This document shows, in pieces, positions 45,331 through 53,229 of a stretch of 64,000 nt of DNA (position 1 is the first letter of the stretch; each line of letters starts with the position of its first letter). The stretch is from Limnobacter sp. SAORIC-580 (GTDB lineage Bacteria; Pseudomonadota; Gammaproteobacteria; Burkholderiales; Burkholderiaceae_B), in the NCBI RefSeq assembly GCF_013004065.1, contig NZ_CP053084.1, positions 248,001 through 312,000 on the forward strand, in the 5' to 3' direction. Position numbers and translations under genes: made by a program. The notes under the pieces are model-generated. The model made no database searches. It worked only from the letters and a program-made list of their open reading frames with translations, and was not told the DNA's origin.

Positions 45331-46371
45331 ATGTTCAATATTAAAACGATCGCTTCGGTGATTTCCGCAGGTGCCTTGGCCCTGAGCATGACTTCTGTGA
45401 ACGCCGCTGAGATTACTGGCGCTGGCGCTTCTTTCCCAGCCCCTGTGTATTCAAAGTGGGCTGACGCTTACAACAAAGAAACTGGCAACAAGGTGAACTA
45501 CCAGTCCATCGGTTCCGGTGGTGGTATCAAGCAAATTACTGCGAAAACCGTAGATTTCGGTGCTTCCGACATGCCTTTGGTACCTGAAGACCTGAAGGCC
45601 AAGGGTTTGATGCAGTTCCCAACCGTGATCGGTGGTGTTGTGCCTGTGGTTAACCTGCAAGGTGTTGCTCCCGGCCAGATGAAATTGTCTGCTGAAGTGT
45701 TGGCTAACATTTATTTGAACAAGATTACCAAGTGGAACGACAAGGCAATTGCTGCTTTGAACCCTGGTGTGAACTTGCCTGATATGGATATCAGCGTGAT
45801 TCGTCGTGCTGATGGTTCAGGTACAACTTTCATCTTCACAAACTACCTGAGCAAAGTAAGTGCTGACTGGAAGAGCACCGTTGGCGAAGGTACAGCAGTG
45901 AAGTGGCCAGTAGGTTTGGGTGGCAAGGGCAACGAAGGTGTTTCAGCTTTCGTGCAGCGTGTACCCGGTTCAATCGGCTATGTTGAGTATGCCTACGCAA
46001 AGCAAAACAAGCTGACACACACACAGTTGAACAACGCTGATGGCGTGTACGTACAACCTTCTGAAGAGTCATTCAAGGCAGCTGCCGCTGGTGCCGATTG
46101 GTCCAACAGCTTCTATGAAATCTTGACTCAGCAGCCTGGCAAAGCCGCATGGCCCATCACCGGTGCTACTTTCATCTTGTTCCACACTGAGCAAGCAGAT
46201 GCGGCCAAGGCTTCTGAAGTACTGAAGTTCTTCAACTGGGCCTACGCAAAGGGTGACAAGTTGAGCTCTGACCTGGACTACGTTCCACTGCCAGACGAAA
46301 CAGTGAAGAAGATTGAAGCTGCCTGGAAGACTGTAAAAGCAACTGACGGCAAGACAATCGTAATGAAGTAA
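45331..46371 (+). CDS. pstS: Periplasmic phosphate-binding protein PstS
   Basis: Captures phosphate in the periplasm for the PstCAB permease; 346 residues. Signal peptide ends SVNA (about residue 25). Phosphate ligands lie in [40 protein letters not shown] and [16 protein letters not shown], all conserved. Ribosome site GAGGTG precedes ATG 45331. It is transcribed from its own promoter after the ABC genes, whereas in most proteobacteria pstS comes first; a strong terminator follows. Confidence 0.97.
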   Translation: MFNIKTIASVISAGALALSMTSVNAAEITGAGASFPAPVYSKWADAYNKETGNKVNYQSIGSGGGIKQITAKTVDFGASDMPLVPEDLKAKGLMQFPTVIGGVVPVVNLQGVAPGQMKLSAEVLANIYLNKITKWNDKAIAALNPGVNLPDMDISVIRRADGSGTTFIFTNYLSKVSADWKSTVGEGTAVKWPVGLGGKGNEGVSAFVQRVPGSIGYVEYAYAKQNKLTHTQLNNADGVYVQPSEESFKAAAAGADWSNSFYEILTQQPGKAAWPITGATFILFHTEQADAAKASEVLKFFNWAYAKGDKLSSDLDYVPLPDETVKKIEAAWKTVKATDGKTIVMK

Positions 46372-46394
46372 ATTTCAACTTCGGTTGATGTGGG

Positions 46395-46433
46395 AAAGGC
46401 CCCGGTTTAAACAAACCGGGGCCTTTTTCTTTT
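46395..46433 (+). terminator. Terminator after pstS
   Basis: GC-rich stem AAAGGCCCCGGTTT / AAACCGGGGCCTTT with a five-base loop and the following run TTTTTCTTTT. Confidence 0.93.
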
Positions 46434-46583
46434 GGAGATGTTGGCAAAGTTGGTATTGAGCGCTCACGGATGCAAGGTTACGATGCGTTGCTATGAACCC
46501 CTTGGTGGTGACTTTTGCACACACGGTAAATTTGCTCTACCAGTACTGGATACACACTGAAACTTTCGAAGGAAAATGAAGGC

Positions 46584-46610
46584 AGCACCCGATTTCAAGA
46601 GCCGGGTGCT
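46584..46610 (-). terminator. Hairpin after aqpS
   Basis: Stem AGCACCCG / CGGGTGCT with an eleven-base loop, nine bases past the aqpS stop. Only a short pyrimidine tract follows on the minus strand. Confidence 0.55.
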
Positions 46611-46618
46611 TTGTTTGA

Positions 46619-47305
46619 TCAAGCCGCCGGGTTAGGTGCCTGAGAAGTAACAGTCGAATTGTTTGAGCCGAAGGCTTTGTACAGAACGAGGGCCAACAGG
46701 CCGCCAATCACCTCAAACACCACGTAAGCGGGTACATCGGCAGGCGCAATGCCGGCAAAGCTGTTAGAGAACTGCCTGCCAAAAGCGGCGGCGGGGTTGG
46801 CAAAAGAGGTACTGGAGGTGAACCAGTAGGCCGCGCCGATGTAGCAGGCCACCATGCCAGAAACCCGCTCTGCCTTGGCCATCAGAATGACCAGCAACAG
46901 CCCTGCGGTGGCCACAATTTCACCGGTCCAAATTCCCCAGCCAGTGCGGGCTTTCTCGGAAAATTGCAAAAGCTCCATGTCAAACATTTGGTGAACCAGA
47001 ATGGCGCCGAAGAAGGCGCCAGCCAGTTGCACGACGATGTAGGGCAACAGTTCAGAACCCGGTTGGCGTTTCAGTAAAACCATGGTGAGTGTGACCACCG
47101 GGTTGAAGTGCGCACCACTGATGGGGCCAAATACTTCAATCAAAATGTAAAGGCCGAACACGGTTGCCAGGGTATTGGCAATGAGGGCGACACCATTGTT
47201 GCCTTCCGACAGATTTTCAGCCATGACGCCTGAACCAATCACGATGGCCAGCAGCAGAAGGGTGCCCAAAAATTCGGCACCCAAACGTTTGGGTAAGGAG
47301 TACAT
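46619..47305 (-). CDS. aqpS: MIP-family channel of the ars operon (AqpS-like)
   Basis: Aquaglyceroporin-type membrane channel of 228 residues with six helices and two half-helices. The first signature loop reads SGAHFNPVV (NPV at 68-70 instead of NPA), the second SFANPAAAFGRQFSN (NPA at 170-172). The residue after the second NPA, an Arg in water channels such as AqpZ, is Ala here, which widens the filter. In Sinorhizobium meliloti a related channel, AqpS, replaces the arsenite pump ArsB and lets arsenite made by ArsC flow out. Last gene of the arsR-arsC-arsC-aqpS operon, eight bases after arsC. Function by analogy. Confidence 0.88.
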   Translation of the reverse strand: MYSLPKRLGAEFLGTLLLLAIVIGSGVMAENLSEGNNGVALIANTLATVFGLYILIEVFGPISGAHFNPVVTLTMVLLKRQPGSELLPYIVVQLAGAFFGAILVHQMFDMELLQFSEKARTGWGIWTGEIVATAGLLLVILMAKAERVSGMVACYIGAAYWFTSSTSFANPAAAFGRQFSNSFAGIAPADVPAYVVFEVIGGLLALVLYKAFGSNNSTVTSQAPNPAA

Positions 47306-47312
47306 AATTTGA

Positions 47313-47801
47313 TTAGCTCCGTGCGATCGCGGCCAGTGCGGCGTTTAGTTCTGCCGCGTTCATGCTGCCAAGGGGCAGATGAATAAGCTGCATCATCTTG
47401 AAGGCAATGGCTTGGCGTGTCAGCTCGAATGCGCGAGGCTTGTTTTCCTCAAGCTCATTGGATGGGTCGGGGTAGCCCCAGTGTGTTTTTACAGGGCTGC
47501 CTGGCCAATAGGGGCACTGCTCAGAAGCCGCGCTGTCGCACACGGTAATCACAATATCGATTTTCGGTGCGCCGGGTTCGGTGAATACATCCCAGCTTTT
47601 GCTGGTGTATTGGCTGGTGTCAATGCCCACATTGGCCAAAGCCTGCAAGGCGTAAGGGTTCACGCGGCCGCTTGGTGCGCTGCCTGCGCTGAAGGCTTTG
47701 ATGTTTTTGCCGTACTGCTGGGCAAGGTGGTTGAGCATGCCTTCAGACAGCACACTGCGCGCAGAATTGTGGGTGCAAAGAATGAGTACGTTGGTGCTCA
47801 T
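47313..47801 (-). CDS. arsC: Arsenate reductase ArsC, LMW-phosphatase fold (second copy)
   Basis: Reduces arsenate to arsenite; 162 residues. The P-loop nucleophile motif is CTHNSARS (C-x5-R, residues 9-16) and the redox Cys region is TVCDSAASEQCPYWPG (about 87-102). It overlaps the first arsC by four bases. The two copies differ clearly (CTHNSARS against CTGNSARS; different C-termini), so this is an old duplication or two acquired types, not a recent copy. The reductant partner (thioredoxin or glutaredoxin) cannot be decided by eye. Confidence 0.93.
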   Translation of the reverse strand: MSTNVLILCTHNSARSVLSEGMLNHLAQQYGKNIKAFSAGSAPSGRVNPYALQALANVGIDTSQYTSKSWDVFTEPGAPKIDIVITVCDSAASEQCPYWPGSPVKTHWGYPDPSNELEENKPRAFELTRQAIAFKMMQLIHLPLGSMNAAELNAALAAIARS

Positions 47802-48298
47802 GAAGTTACTTTTCCTATGTGTTCGACTTCGTGTTGGATGGCCAGTTTTTCAAGTTTTGCAATCGGCAATGCCAGCATCAATTCAATGCGCTTGCGCAGC
47901 AGCAGGCCCACATTGCGGAATTCTTGCAAGATGTGTTCATGGTTGCCTTCGGCTTTGGCAGGGTCGGGGGCACCCCAGTGGGCCACAATGGGTTGGCCTG
48001 GCCACACAGGGCATACTTCGCCAGCGGCCTGATCGCACACGGTGAATACGAAATCCATTTGCGGCGCGCCAGGTGCGGCAAATTCATCCCAGCTTTTGCT
48101 GCGCAAATTGCTGGTGTCCATTTCCCATCGCTGCAAAAGCTCAATGGTGTATGGGTTTACACGGCCTGCCGGAAAACTGCCTGCTGAATAGGCTTTGAAC
48201 TGCCCATGGCCAAGTTGGTTCAGGATGGCCTCGGCCAGAATGGAGCGGGCGGAGTTGCCGGTACAAATAAACAGCACATTGAATTTTTTATCACTCAT
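47798..48298 (-). CDS. arsC: Arsenate reductase ArsC, LMW-phosphatase fold (first copy)
   Basis: Arsenate reductase of 166 residues with P-loop CTGNSARS (residues 12-19) and second Cys region TVCDQAAGEVCPVWPG. The following AHWGAPDPAKAEG is typical of the proteobacterial ArsC that accompanies ArsR and ArsH or Acr3 genes. Start overlaps the end of arsR by eight bases, indicating translational coupling. Together with the second copy it would produce arsenite inside the cell, which then needs an exit route; the only one encoded here is the MIP channel. Confidence 0.93.
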   Translation of the reverse strand: MSDKKFNVLFICTGNSARSILAEAILNQLGHGQFKAYSAGSFPAGRVNPYTIELLQRWEMDTSNLRSKSWDEFAAPGAPQMDFVFTVCDQAAGEVCPVWPGQPIVAHWGAPDPAKAEGNHEHILQEFRNVGLLLRKRIELMLALPIAKLEKLAIQHEVEHIGKVTS

Positions 48299-48626
48299 GG
48301 TGAGCCTCGTTGTGGTGTGGTGCAGTAACAGGTGTGCAATTTTGGCCTTCGCAGCAGTTCTCGGTGAGGTAGGAAATTACGCCATTCATGTGGGCAAACT
48401 GCGCGCTGTAAATCAGGTTGCGCCCGTCGCGAATGGGTTGAACCAAACCGGCGTTGCTGAGTTCTTTCAAATGGAAAGACATGGTGGCTGCAGGAATGTC
48501 CAGGCGCTCGCAGAGTTGCCCGGGTGTAAGGCCTGTGGGGCCAGTAACAACCAGGGCTCGAAACACGCGCAAACGCGAGGTGTGTGAGAGTGCCGCCAGT
48601 GCTTTGATGATGTCATTTTCTTCCAT
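48291..48626 (-). CDS. arsR: Arsenic-responsive repressor ArsR
   Basis: Winged-helix metalloregulator of 111 residues: ALAALSHTSRLRVFRALVV, then LTPGQLCERLDIPAATMSFHLKELSNAGLV is the ArsR/SmtB DNA-binding core. Inducer binding is suggested by the C-terminal Cys cluster NCCEGQNC (about residues 94-101) rather than the classical ELCVCDL of E. coli ArsR. I chose ATG 48626 (MEENDI); a frame from 48677 would run through the operator. No Shine-Dalgarno is visible before the ATG, so translation may be leaderless. It likely represses the whole operon. Confidence 0.93.
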   Translation of the reverse strand: MEENDIIKALAALSHTSRLRVFRALVVTGPTGLTPGQLCERLDIPAATMSFHLKELSNAGLVQPIRDGRNLIYSAQFAHMNGVISYLTENCCEGQNCTPVTAPHHNEAHHE

Positions 48627-48656
48627 AATTCGATAATAATGGAAATATCGAATTAT
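48625..48656 (-). promoter_or_regulatory. Perfect inverted repeat, probable ArsR operator
   Basis: Arms ATAATTCGATA (48625-48635) and TATCGAATTAT (48646-48656) are perfect complements, with a ten-base spacer. The proximal arm reaches into the arsR ATG. On the minus strand TTCACA and CATTAT lie 17 bases apart and could be -35 and -10 boxes, placing the start of transcription close to the ATG. Confidence 0.75.
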
Positions 48657-48703
48657 TGTGTGAAGGTTTTGTGACAAATGTAAAAAAGAGGCTGCTTTAA
48701 AGC

Positions 48704-48720
48704 GCCCGACCCAAGCGGGC
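48704..48720 (-). terminator. Possible terminator of the PHA-synthase-like gene
   Basis: Stem GCCCG / CGGGC with a seven-base loop, followed on the minus strand after about 15 bases by CTCTTTTTT. Short stem and distance to the T-run make it moderate. Confidence 0.4.
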
Positions 48721-48729
48721 TTGCTTGGC

Positions 48730-49953
48730 TCAGGCGGCCTTTTTGACTGCTGTGCTTTTTGCCGAGGTGTTCCGGGGCCTGCGGGTTTTGGGTGCTGGCG
48801 CTTCTACTTGTGAGTGGCCGCGTAGCCAGTCGGCCGCCTGTTTCCAAACATGTTCCCGAGCCTGGCTACCCAGAATAACCCCCATGTGCCCGCCGGGGGC
48901 GAGCAAAAAGGACTTGTCTTTCGAGGCCACCATTTTCAGGCTTTTCTTGGCCATGCTGGCAGGCACCAGGTGATCGGTTTCACCTGCAAACACGAGCATG
49001 TTGGCGGTGATGTTCCCCAGATCGGAAATTTGATCCCCAATTTTTACTTTGCCATGCGCCAGTTTGTTGTCCACCGCAAAACGAATCATGAAGTCGCGCA
49101 CCACACCGCCGGGATACAGCATCATGTTGTTCAGGTAATCGGCCGTGGTGGTGTGCTGCTCTACGAAATCACGGTCATTCAGGCGGGTCAGCAGGTCCCA
49201 GTAGGTGGTGATGCTGGCCACCGGGGCTGTGAGTTTGAAACCAAGGCTGACCATCCAGCCGGGCGGGCTGAACAGGGTTGGGTTGATTCGGTCCAGTCTG
49301 AATTCGCTGTACTTGCGAATGAAACGTGCTGTGACGTTCAGTGTGTTGGATGCAAAGGCCATGATGTTTTTGCCGTCGCGCAGATCGATCGGGCTGGCCA
49401 CCGTGACCAGGTTGCGAATGTGCTTGTCGTGCCCGTAGCCGGCGTACAGCAGGCACAGCAAACCGCCCATGCACCAGCCGAACATGGACAGTTCTTTGGA
49501 GCCACTGTGCTCGCGCACTGCTTGCAAAGCCTGACCCATCATGATGTTGCTGTAGTCGAACAGGCCCAGGTGGCCGTCTTTGCGCTCCGGTTTGCCCCAA
49601 TCGACCAGGTACACGCGAAACCCCGCCTCTACCATGGCTTTCACCAGGCTGCGGTCGGGCATCAGGTCGAATGTTTCCGTGGTTACGCCCAGCGGGGGTA
49701 CCAAGACCAATGGCACCGCGTGCTGGCGATTCGTAGGTGCCTCGATTTCGCCTTCGGCAAGGCTGGCTGAGGGGGTACTTGCTGTGGGGGCGTAGTAGCG
49801 TACGCGCATGGGCAAGTGTTCGGCAATCACTTCATATTCAGTTTTTCCTGACTGGATCAAGATCTCCTTGCGAAAGAACCAGTCCGCCGCATTGGTCGCG
49901 GTGTTGACGGCCAACTCGTTGATTTTCAGGGCGGTTTTGAATAGTTTTTTCAC
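48730..49953 (-). CDS. PHA-synthase-like alpha/beta hydrolase with basic C-terminal tail
   Basis: A 407-residue member of the polyhydroxyalkanoate synthase family. The lipase-box position reads GWCMGG, with Cys as nucleophile as in PhaC and unlike Ser lipases. The Asp (FAGETDHLVP) and His (APGGHMGVI) of the triad are present, and the upstream VYLVDWGKPERKD is typical of PhaC. It is much shorter than class I synthases (about 590 residues) and nearer class III, but no phaE partner is adjacent. The last 25 residues are Lys/Arg/Ala-rich (KTRRPRNTSAKSTAVKKAA). Start is GTG 49953. No phaA, phaB or phasin gene lies nearby. Confidence 0.8.
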   Translation of the reverse strand: MKKLFKTALKINELAVNTATNAADWFFRKEILIQSGKTEYEVIAEHLPMRVRYYAPTASTPSASLAEGEIEAPTNRQHAVPLVLVPPLGVTTETFDLMPDRSLVKAMVEAGFRVYLVDWGKPERKDGHLGLFDYSNIMMGQALQAVREHSGSKELSMFGWCMGGLLCLLYAGYGHDKHIRNLVTVASPIDLRDGKNIMAFASNTLNVTARFIRKYSEFRLDRINPTLFSPPGWMVSLGFKLTAPVASITTYWDLLTRLNDRDFVEQHTTTADYLNNMMLYPGGVVRDFMIRFAVDNKLAHGKVKIGDQISDLGNITANMLVFAGETDHLVPASMAKKSLKMVASKDKSFLLAPGGHMGVILGSQAREHVWKQAADWLRGHSQVEAPAPKTRRPRNTSAKSTAVKKAA

Positions 49954-50409
49954 GGTTGCTGCGGTGCAAGGTTGGGATGGTCGAAGTTTATACGCACAGT
50001 GGGGCGTTTCGGATGAGGGTTTACTCTAAATACAGATTTCTGATCCCAACTTGAAGGTATGCCGCTGCTGTTTGTAGCCTACTCGGCATAGGTTGCTTGT
50101 GTCTCACAGTACAGGTTTATTGGGAACTGAACTTGAATGGTCACCGCTGCCCGAAAACTTGGCATTTCGGCTTGTTGGCTTGAGCCTGCACTAAGCCAAG
50201 CCCTCCAAAAGTAACGGTCGGGTCTTGGCTTTCGCGCCATGGCGCGATCGTTAGTCTCTGCACGCCAAGCCGGCAAGTTTTCTGACTGGTCATCGTGCGA
50301 CCCATTGCAAGTTCAGCTCCCAGCACTCCCGTGCAGCGCTTCGCCATCACCACGCAACGAGAGATCGGAACCCAAGCCGATTGGGCCAAGCAAACCAGCA
50401 AGAGAGCAA
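49954..50409. other. 456-bp stretch without a convincing gene
   Basis: This region lies between the PHA-synthase-like gene and the PaaX-type gene, both on the minus strand, and should contain the promoter of the former. A minus-strand frame of 96 codons (50141-50431) begins inside the 3' end of the PaaX-type gene and starts with a hydrophobic stretch (LIALLLVCLAQSAWVPI), but the rest shows no family and has odd composition. I see no RNA structure, terminator or repeat that explains the stretch. It may hold decayed coding sequence. Confidence 0.4.
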
Positions 50410-51201
50410 TCAGCCTTCCATGCTCGCCCAAAGCCCGCTCCAGATCCGCATGCCAGCCTGGTCCACTTCATCCACTGCACTTAAAAAACGCTCACGGGCC
50501 TGAACATTGACCCATTCTGCGGGTAAAAACGGGTCGTACACCACGTGCTTGATTGCGGTGCCGCCCAGCAAAAATGATTCACGGGCGGCCACTTCTGGCT
50601 CAAGGCTACCCGAGCGTTCGAGCCAGGTCCGCATTTTCTTTTCCAGCTGCGCGTAGTTGCCCTCCAGTTCGCGTGGGTTCCACAGGGTGGTAATTCGACG
50701 CTGAAGGTCGGTGTCGAAATCACGGGCTTCAAACACCGGCGCGTCTTTCTCCAGGCCCAGTTTGTACAGGCGATAGCGCACGCTTTGCAATGTGTCTTCA
50801 ATGTTGTTGGGGCGTATGAACAGGTGTTCGTTCAACGGTTGAAAACCCAGCATCAGCAAGGCACGTGCACGCGCGCGTTGTTGTTTGGCCTCGCTGCGCG
50901 ACAGTTTTTCGGCTTGCACCACAATGTAGCTGCCATCCCAGGGGCGAACCCGGGTACTGCGGGTGCGCCAGGCAGCCACATCGTCGGCCAGGGTGTGCGC
51001 ATCGTCTGTGAGCTGGTAAAGGGCGCGGCCCGCCGATTCAATCAGGCCTTCGGCAGAAAGCCGCACCAGGGCTACGCGGGTGTTGTTCACACTGATGTCG
51101 AAAATACCGCAGGCGGCAATGGCCTGTTTGGCTGAAAGGGGGCGACCTTTGGATGCAAGCAACAGGTCGAGAATGAGGCTTTTGGCGGTGGGTTTGCGCA
51201 C
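50410..51201 (-). CDS. PaaX-family transcriptional regulator
   Basis: GntR-like winged-helix repressor of 263 residues. N-terminal helix-turn-helix: SLILDLLLASKGRPLSAKQAIAACGIFDISVNNTRVALVRLSAEGLI; the centre WDGSYIVVQAEKLSRSEAKQQRARARALLMLGFQPL is the PaaX central domain pattern. PaaX in E. coli senses phenylacetyl-CoA and represses phenylacetate degradation, but no paa genes are here, and it probably controls other acyl-CoA linked genes. Start is GTG 51201. It is divergent from the AcuI-type reductase gene, 111 bp away, which is the obvious candidate target. Confidence 0.85.
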   Translation of the reverse strand: MRKPTAKSLILDLLLASKGRPLSAKQAIAACGIFDISVNNTRVALVRLSAEGLIESAGRALYQLTDDAHTLADDVAAWRTRSTRVRPWDGSYIVVQAEKLSRSEAKQQRARARALLMLGFQPLNEHLFIRPNNIEDTLQSVRYRLYKLGLEKDAPVFEARDFDTDLQRRITTLWNPRELEGNYAQLEKKMRTWLERSGSLEPEVAARESFLLGGTAIKHVVYDPFLPAEWVNVQARERFLSAVDEVDQAGMRIWSGLWASMEG

Positions 51202-51312
51202 GGCGTGGTTGTTCTTTTAAGGCAAACCTGAAGTGTATGCAAGGCAGGCCCGACACGCAAATTTGGTGGCCTGTTTGTGCGATCATTGCCTCACCCAGAA
51301 TAAGGAGACGAA

Positions 51313-52323
51313 ATGATCAGGGCATGGATTTCCCGGACGGCCGAGCAAGCGCAGGCCGAGCTGGAAACTCTCGATGAGTCTGAGTTTGCCGGGCAGGATG
51401 TGGTGCTGAAGCTGCATTACAGTTGCCTGAACTACAAAGATGCGTTGGCGCTTACCCACACCGCGCCGATTGCGCGCAAGTACCCCATGGTGCATGGCAT
51501 TGATGCGGTGGGCGAGGTGATCGAATCGAATTCAGACCAATGGCCGGTGGGCGCAGTGTGCCAGGTGAACGATTGGGGCTTGGGAGAAACGCATTGGGGC
51601 GGGCTGGCCGAGCGTGCCAGTGTGCCGGCACAGTGGATCTCACCGATTCCGGAAGGCCGAAGCGCCAGGTGGGCGGCTGCATTGGGTACAGCAGGCTACA
51701 CTGCCGCACTTTGTGTGATGGCCTTGCAAGACCACCCTGTGAAACCGGAAGACGGCCCCGTGCTGGTGACCGGGGTAAGCGGCGGCGTGGGTACTGTGGC
51801 GTGTTTGCTGTTGCAGCATTTGGGCTATGAGGTGGTGGGTTTGACAGGTTCAATCGATGCCATGGGTGAGCCTGTGTCTGAATCTGCAGCCAAACACTTT
51901 GAGCGATTGCAGTTGGGGTCCACCCACCTGATTCACCGTGAGTCGATGTCGCGCCCGGGCAAACCTTTGCAAAAAGAACAATTCGCGGCGGTCGTAGACA
52001 GTGTGGGCAGCCACACCTTGGTGAATGCGTGCGCTCAAACAAAGTACGGTGGTGTGGTTGCAGCGTGTGGCCTGGCGCAGGGCATGGATTTTCAGGGCAG
52101 CGTGGCACCTTTCATTTTGAGGGGTATTACCTTGCGCGGCATTAACTGTGTGTACCGTACGCATGCTGAGCGGGACCGCGCCTGGGGCATGTTGGCCCAA
52201 GCCTTGAATGAATATGATCTGGATTTCATGATCAAGGAAGTACGCCTTGCACAGGCTTTGGAAAGTGCGCGCCTGGTGTTGGCCAATCAATTGCAGGGGC
52301 GTGTGGTGGTGAACTGTGCCTGA
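51313..52323 (+). CDS. acuI: YhdH/YhfP-family oxidoreductase, acrylyl-CoA reductase type (AcuI)
   Basis: NADPH-dependent medium-chain dehydrogenase of 336 residues. Rossmann motif TGVSGGVGTVACLLLQHLGYEVVGLTG (about residues 150-175) and the N-terminal YSCLNYKDALALTHTAPIARKYPMVHGIDAVG are hallmarks of the YhdH/AcuI group, which reduces acrylyl-CoA to propionyl-CoA. No zinc ligands are seen. Ribosome site AAGGAGACG precedes ATG 51313. The next gene starts eight bases before its stop. Regulation by the divergent PaaX-type gene is possible. Confidence 0.9.
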   Translation: MIRAWISRTAEQAQAELETLDESEFAGQDVVLKLHYSCLNYKDALALTHTAPIARKYPMVHGIDAVGEVIESNSDQWPVGAVCQVNDWGLGETHWGGLAERASVPAQWISPIPEGRSARWAAALGTAGYTAALCVMALQDHPVKPEDGPVLVTGVSGGVGTVACLLLQHLGYEVVGLTGSIDAMGEPVSESAAKHFERLQLGSTHLIHRESMSRPGKPLQKEQFAAVVDSVGSHTLVNACAQTKYGGVVAACGLAQGMDFQGSVAPFILRGITLRGINCVYRTHAERDRAWGMLAQALNEYDLDFMIKEVRLAQALESARLVLANQLQGRVVVNCA

Positions 52324-53215
52324 AAACCGGGCTTTGCCTTACCTGGCCCTGGTGTTGAATGCATTGGTGTGGGGTGTGTCGTGGTGGCCGCTGCGCGAAC
52401 TGCAGGGTGAGGGTTTGCACCCGCTGTGGTCCTCTGCATTCACTTACTTGCTGGGTGCATTGGCCATGTTGTGCTTCATGCCCAAGGTGTGGGGCGAGTT
52501 TGTTCGTCACAAAGCGTTGTGGCTGCTGGCATTGGCGGCTGGAACCACCATGGTGGGCTTTAATTGGGGTGTGTCCATTGGCGAAGTGATTCGCGTGGTG
52601 CTGTTGTTCTACCTGATGCCAATTTGGGCAGTATTGATTGCACGTGTTGCCCTGAATGAACGAATTACCTTGAAGGCCTTGCTGCGTGTGGGTTTGGCAT
52701 TCGCCGGTGCGGTGCTGGTGTTAAGTCCCAATGGTAGCCTGGGTTTTCCGCTGCCTTCAAACTTGGCGGAATGGCTGGGCTTGATGGGCGGCGCGGCGTT
52801 TGCGCTGAACAACATCATGTTGCGGCATCAAGCCGAACGCACCGCGCAGGCGCGTTTGTTCGCCATGTTCGTGGGCGGTATTGTTGCGCCAAGCGCGGTG
52901 GCTGCTTTATTGGCCCTGTTGTTGGGCGAGGGCAATGCCTTTGTGCAGTGGCCCGTGTTGCCCGGGTTTTACGGTGGTTTGGTGCTGTTGGCTTTTGCGG
53001 TTACCTTGCTGGTGGCCAACTACGGATTGCAGTACGGGGCATCGCGTTTGCCGGCCAATGTAACCTCGGTGGTGATGTTGTCAGAAGTGGTGTTTGCAAC
53101 TTTGTCAGCCATTGTGCTGACCCAAGAAGTATTGACACTGCAAGTGGGAATTGGTGGTGCCATGATTGTGCTGGCGGCTGCTTTAAGCGCGCTTGAAAAC
53201 AAGGACGCGCATTGA
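52316..53215 (+). CDS. EamA/DMT-family transporter
   Basis: Inner-membrane drug/metabolite transporter of 299 residues with ten predicted helices and two EamA repeats. Family features: VLNALVWGVSWWPLRELQGEGLHPLWSS at the start, and LSEVVFATLSAIVLTQEVLT in the second repeat. Starts at GTG 52316, overlapping the AcuI-type gene by eight bases. Substrate unknown; families in this class export amino acids or metabolites. The next gene starts 14 bases after its stop. Confidence 0.92.
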   Translation: MPENRALPYLALVLNALVWGVSWWPLRELQGEGLHPLWSSAFTYLLGALAMLCFMPKVWGEFVRHKALWLLALAAGTTMVGFNWGVSIGEVIRVVLLFYLMPIWAVLIARVALNERITLKALLRVGLAFAGAVLVLSPNGSLGFPLPSNLAEWLGLMGGAAFALNNIMLRHQAERTAQARLFAMFVGGIVAPSAVAALLALLLGEGNAFVQWPVLPGFYGGLVLLAFAVTLLVANYGLQYGASRLPANVTSVVMLSEVVFATLSAIVLTQEVLTLQVGIGGAMIVLAAALSALENKDAH

Positions 53216-53229
53216 TCGGGAGGAAAAAC

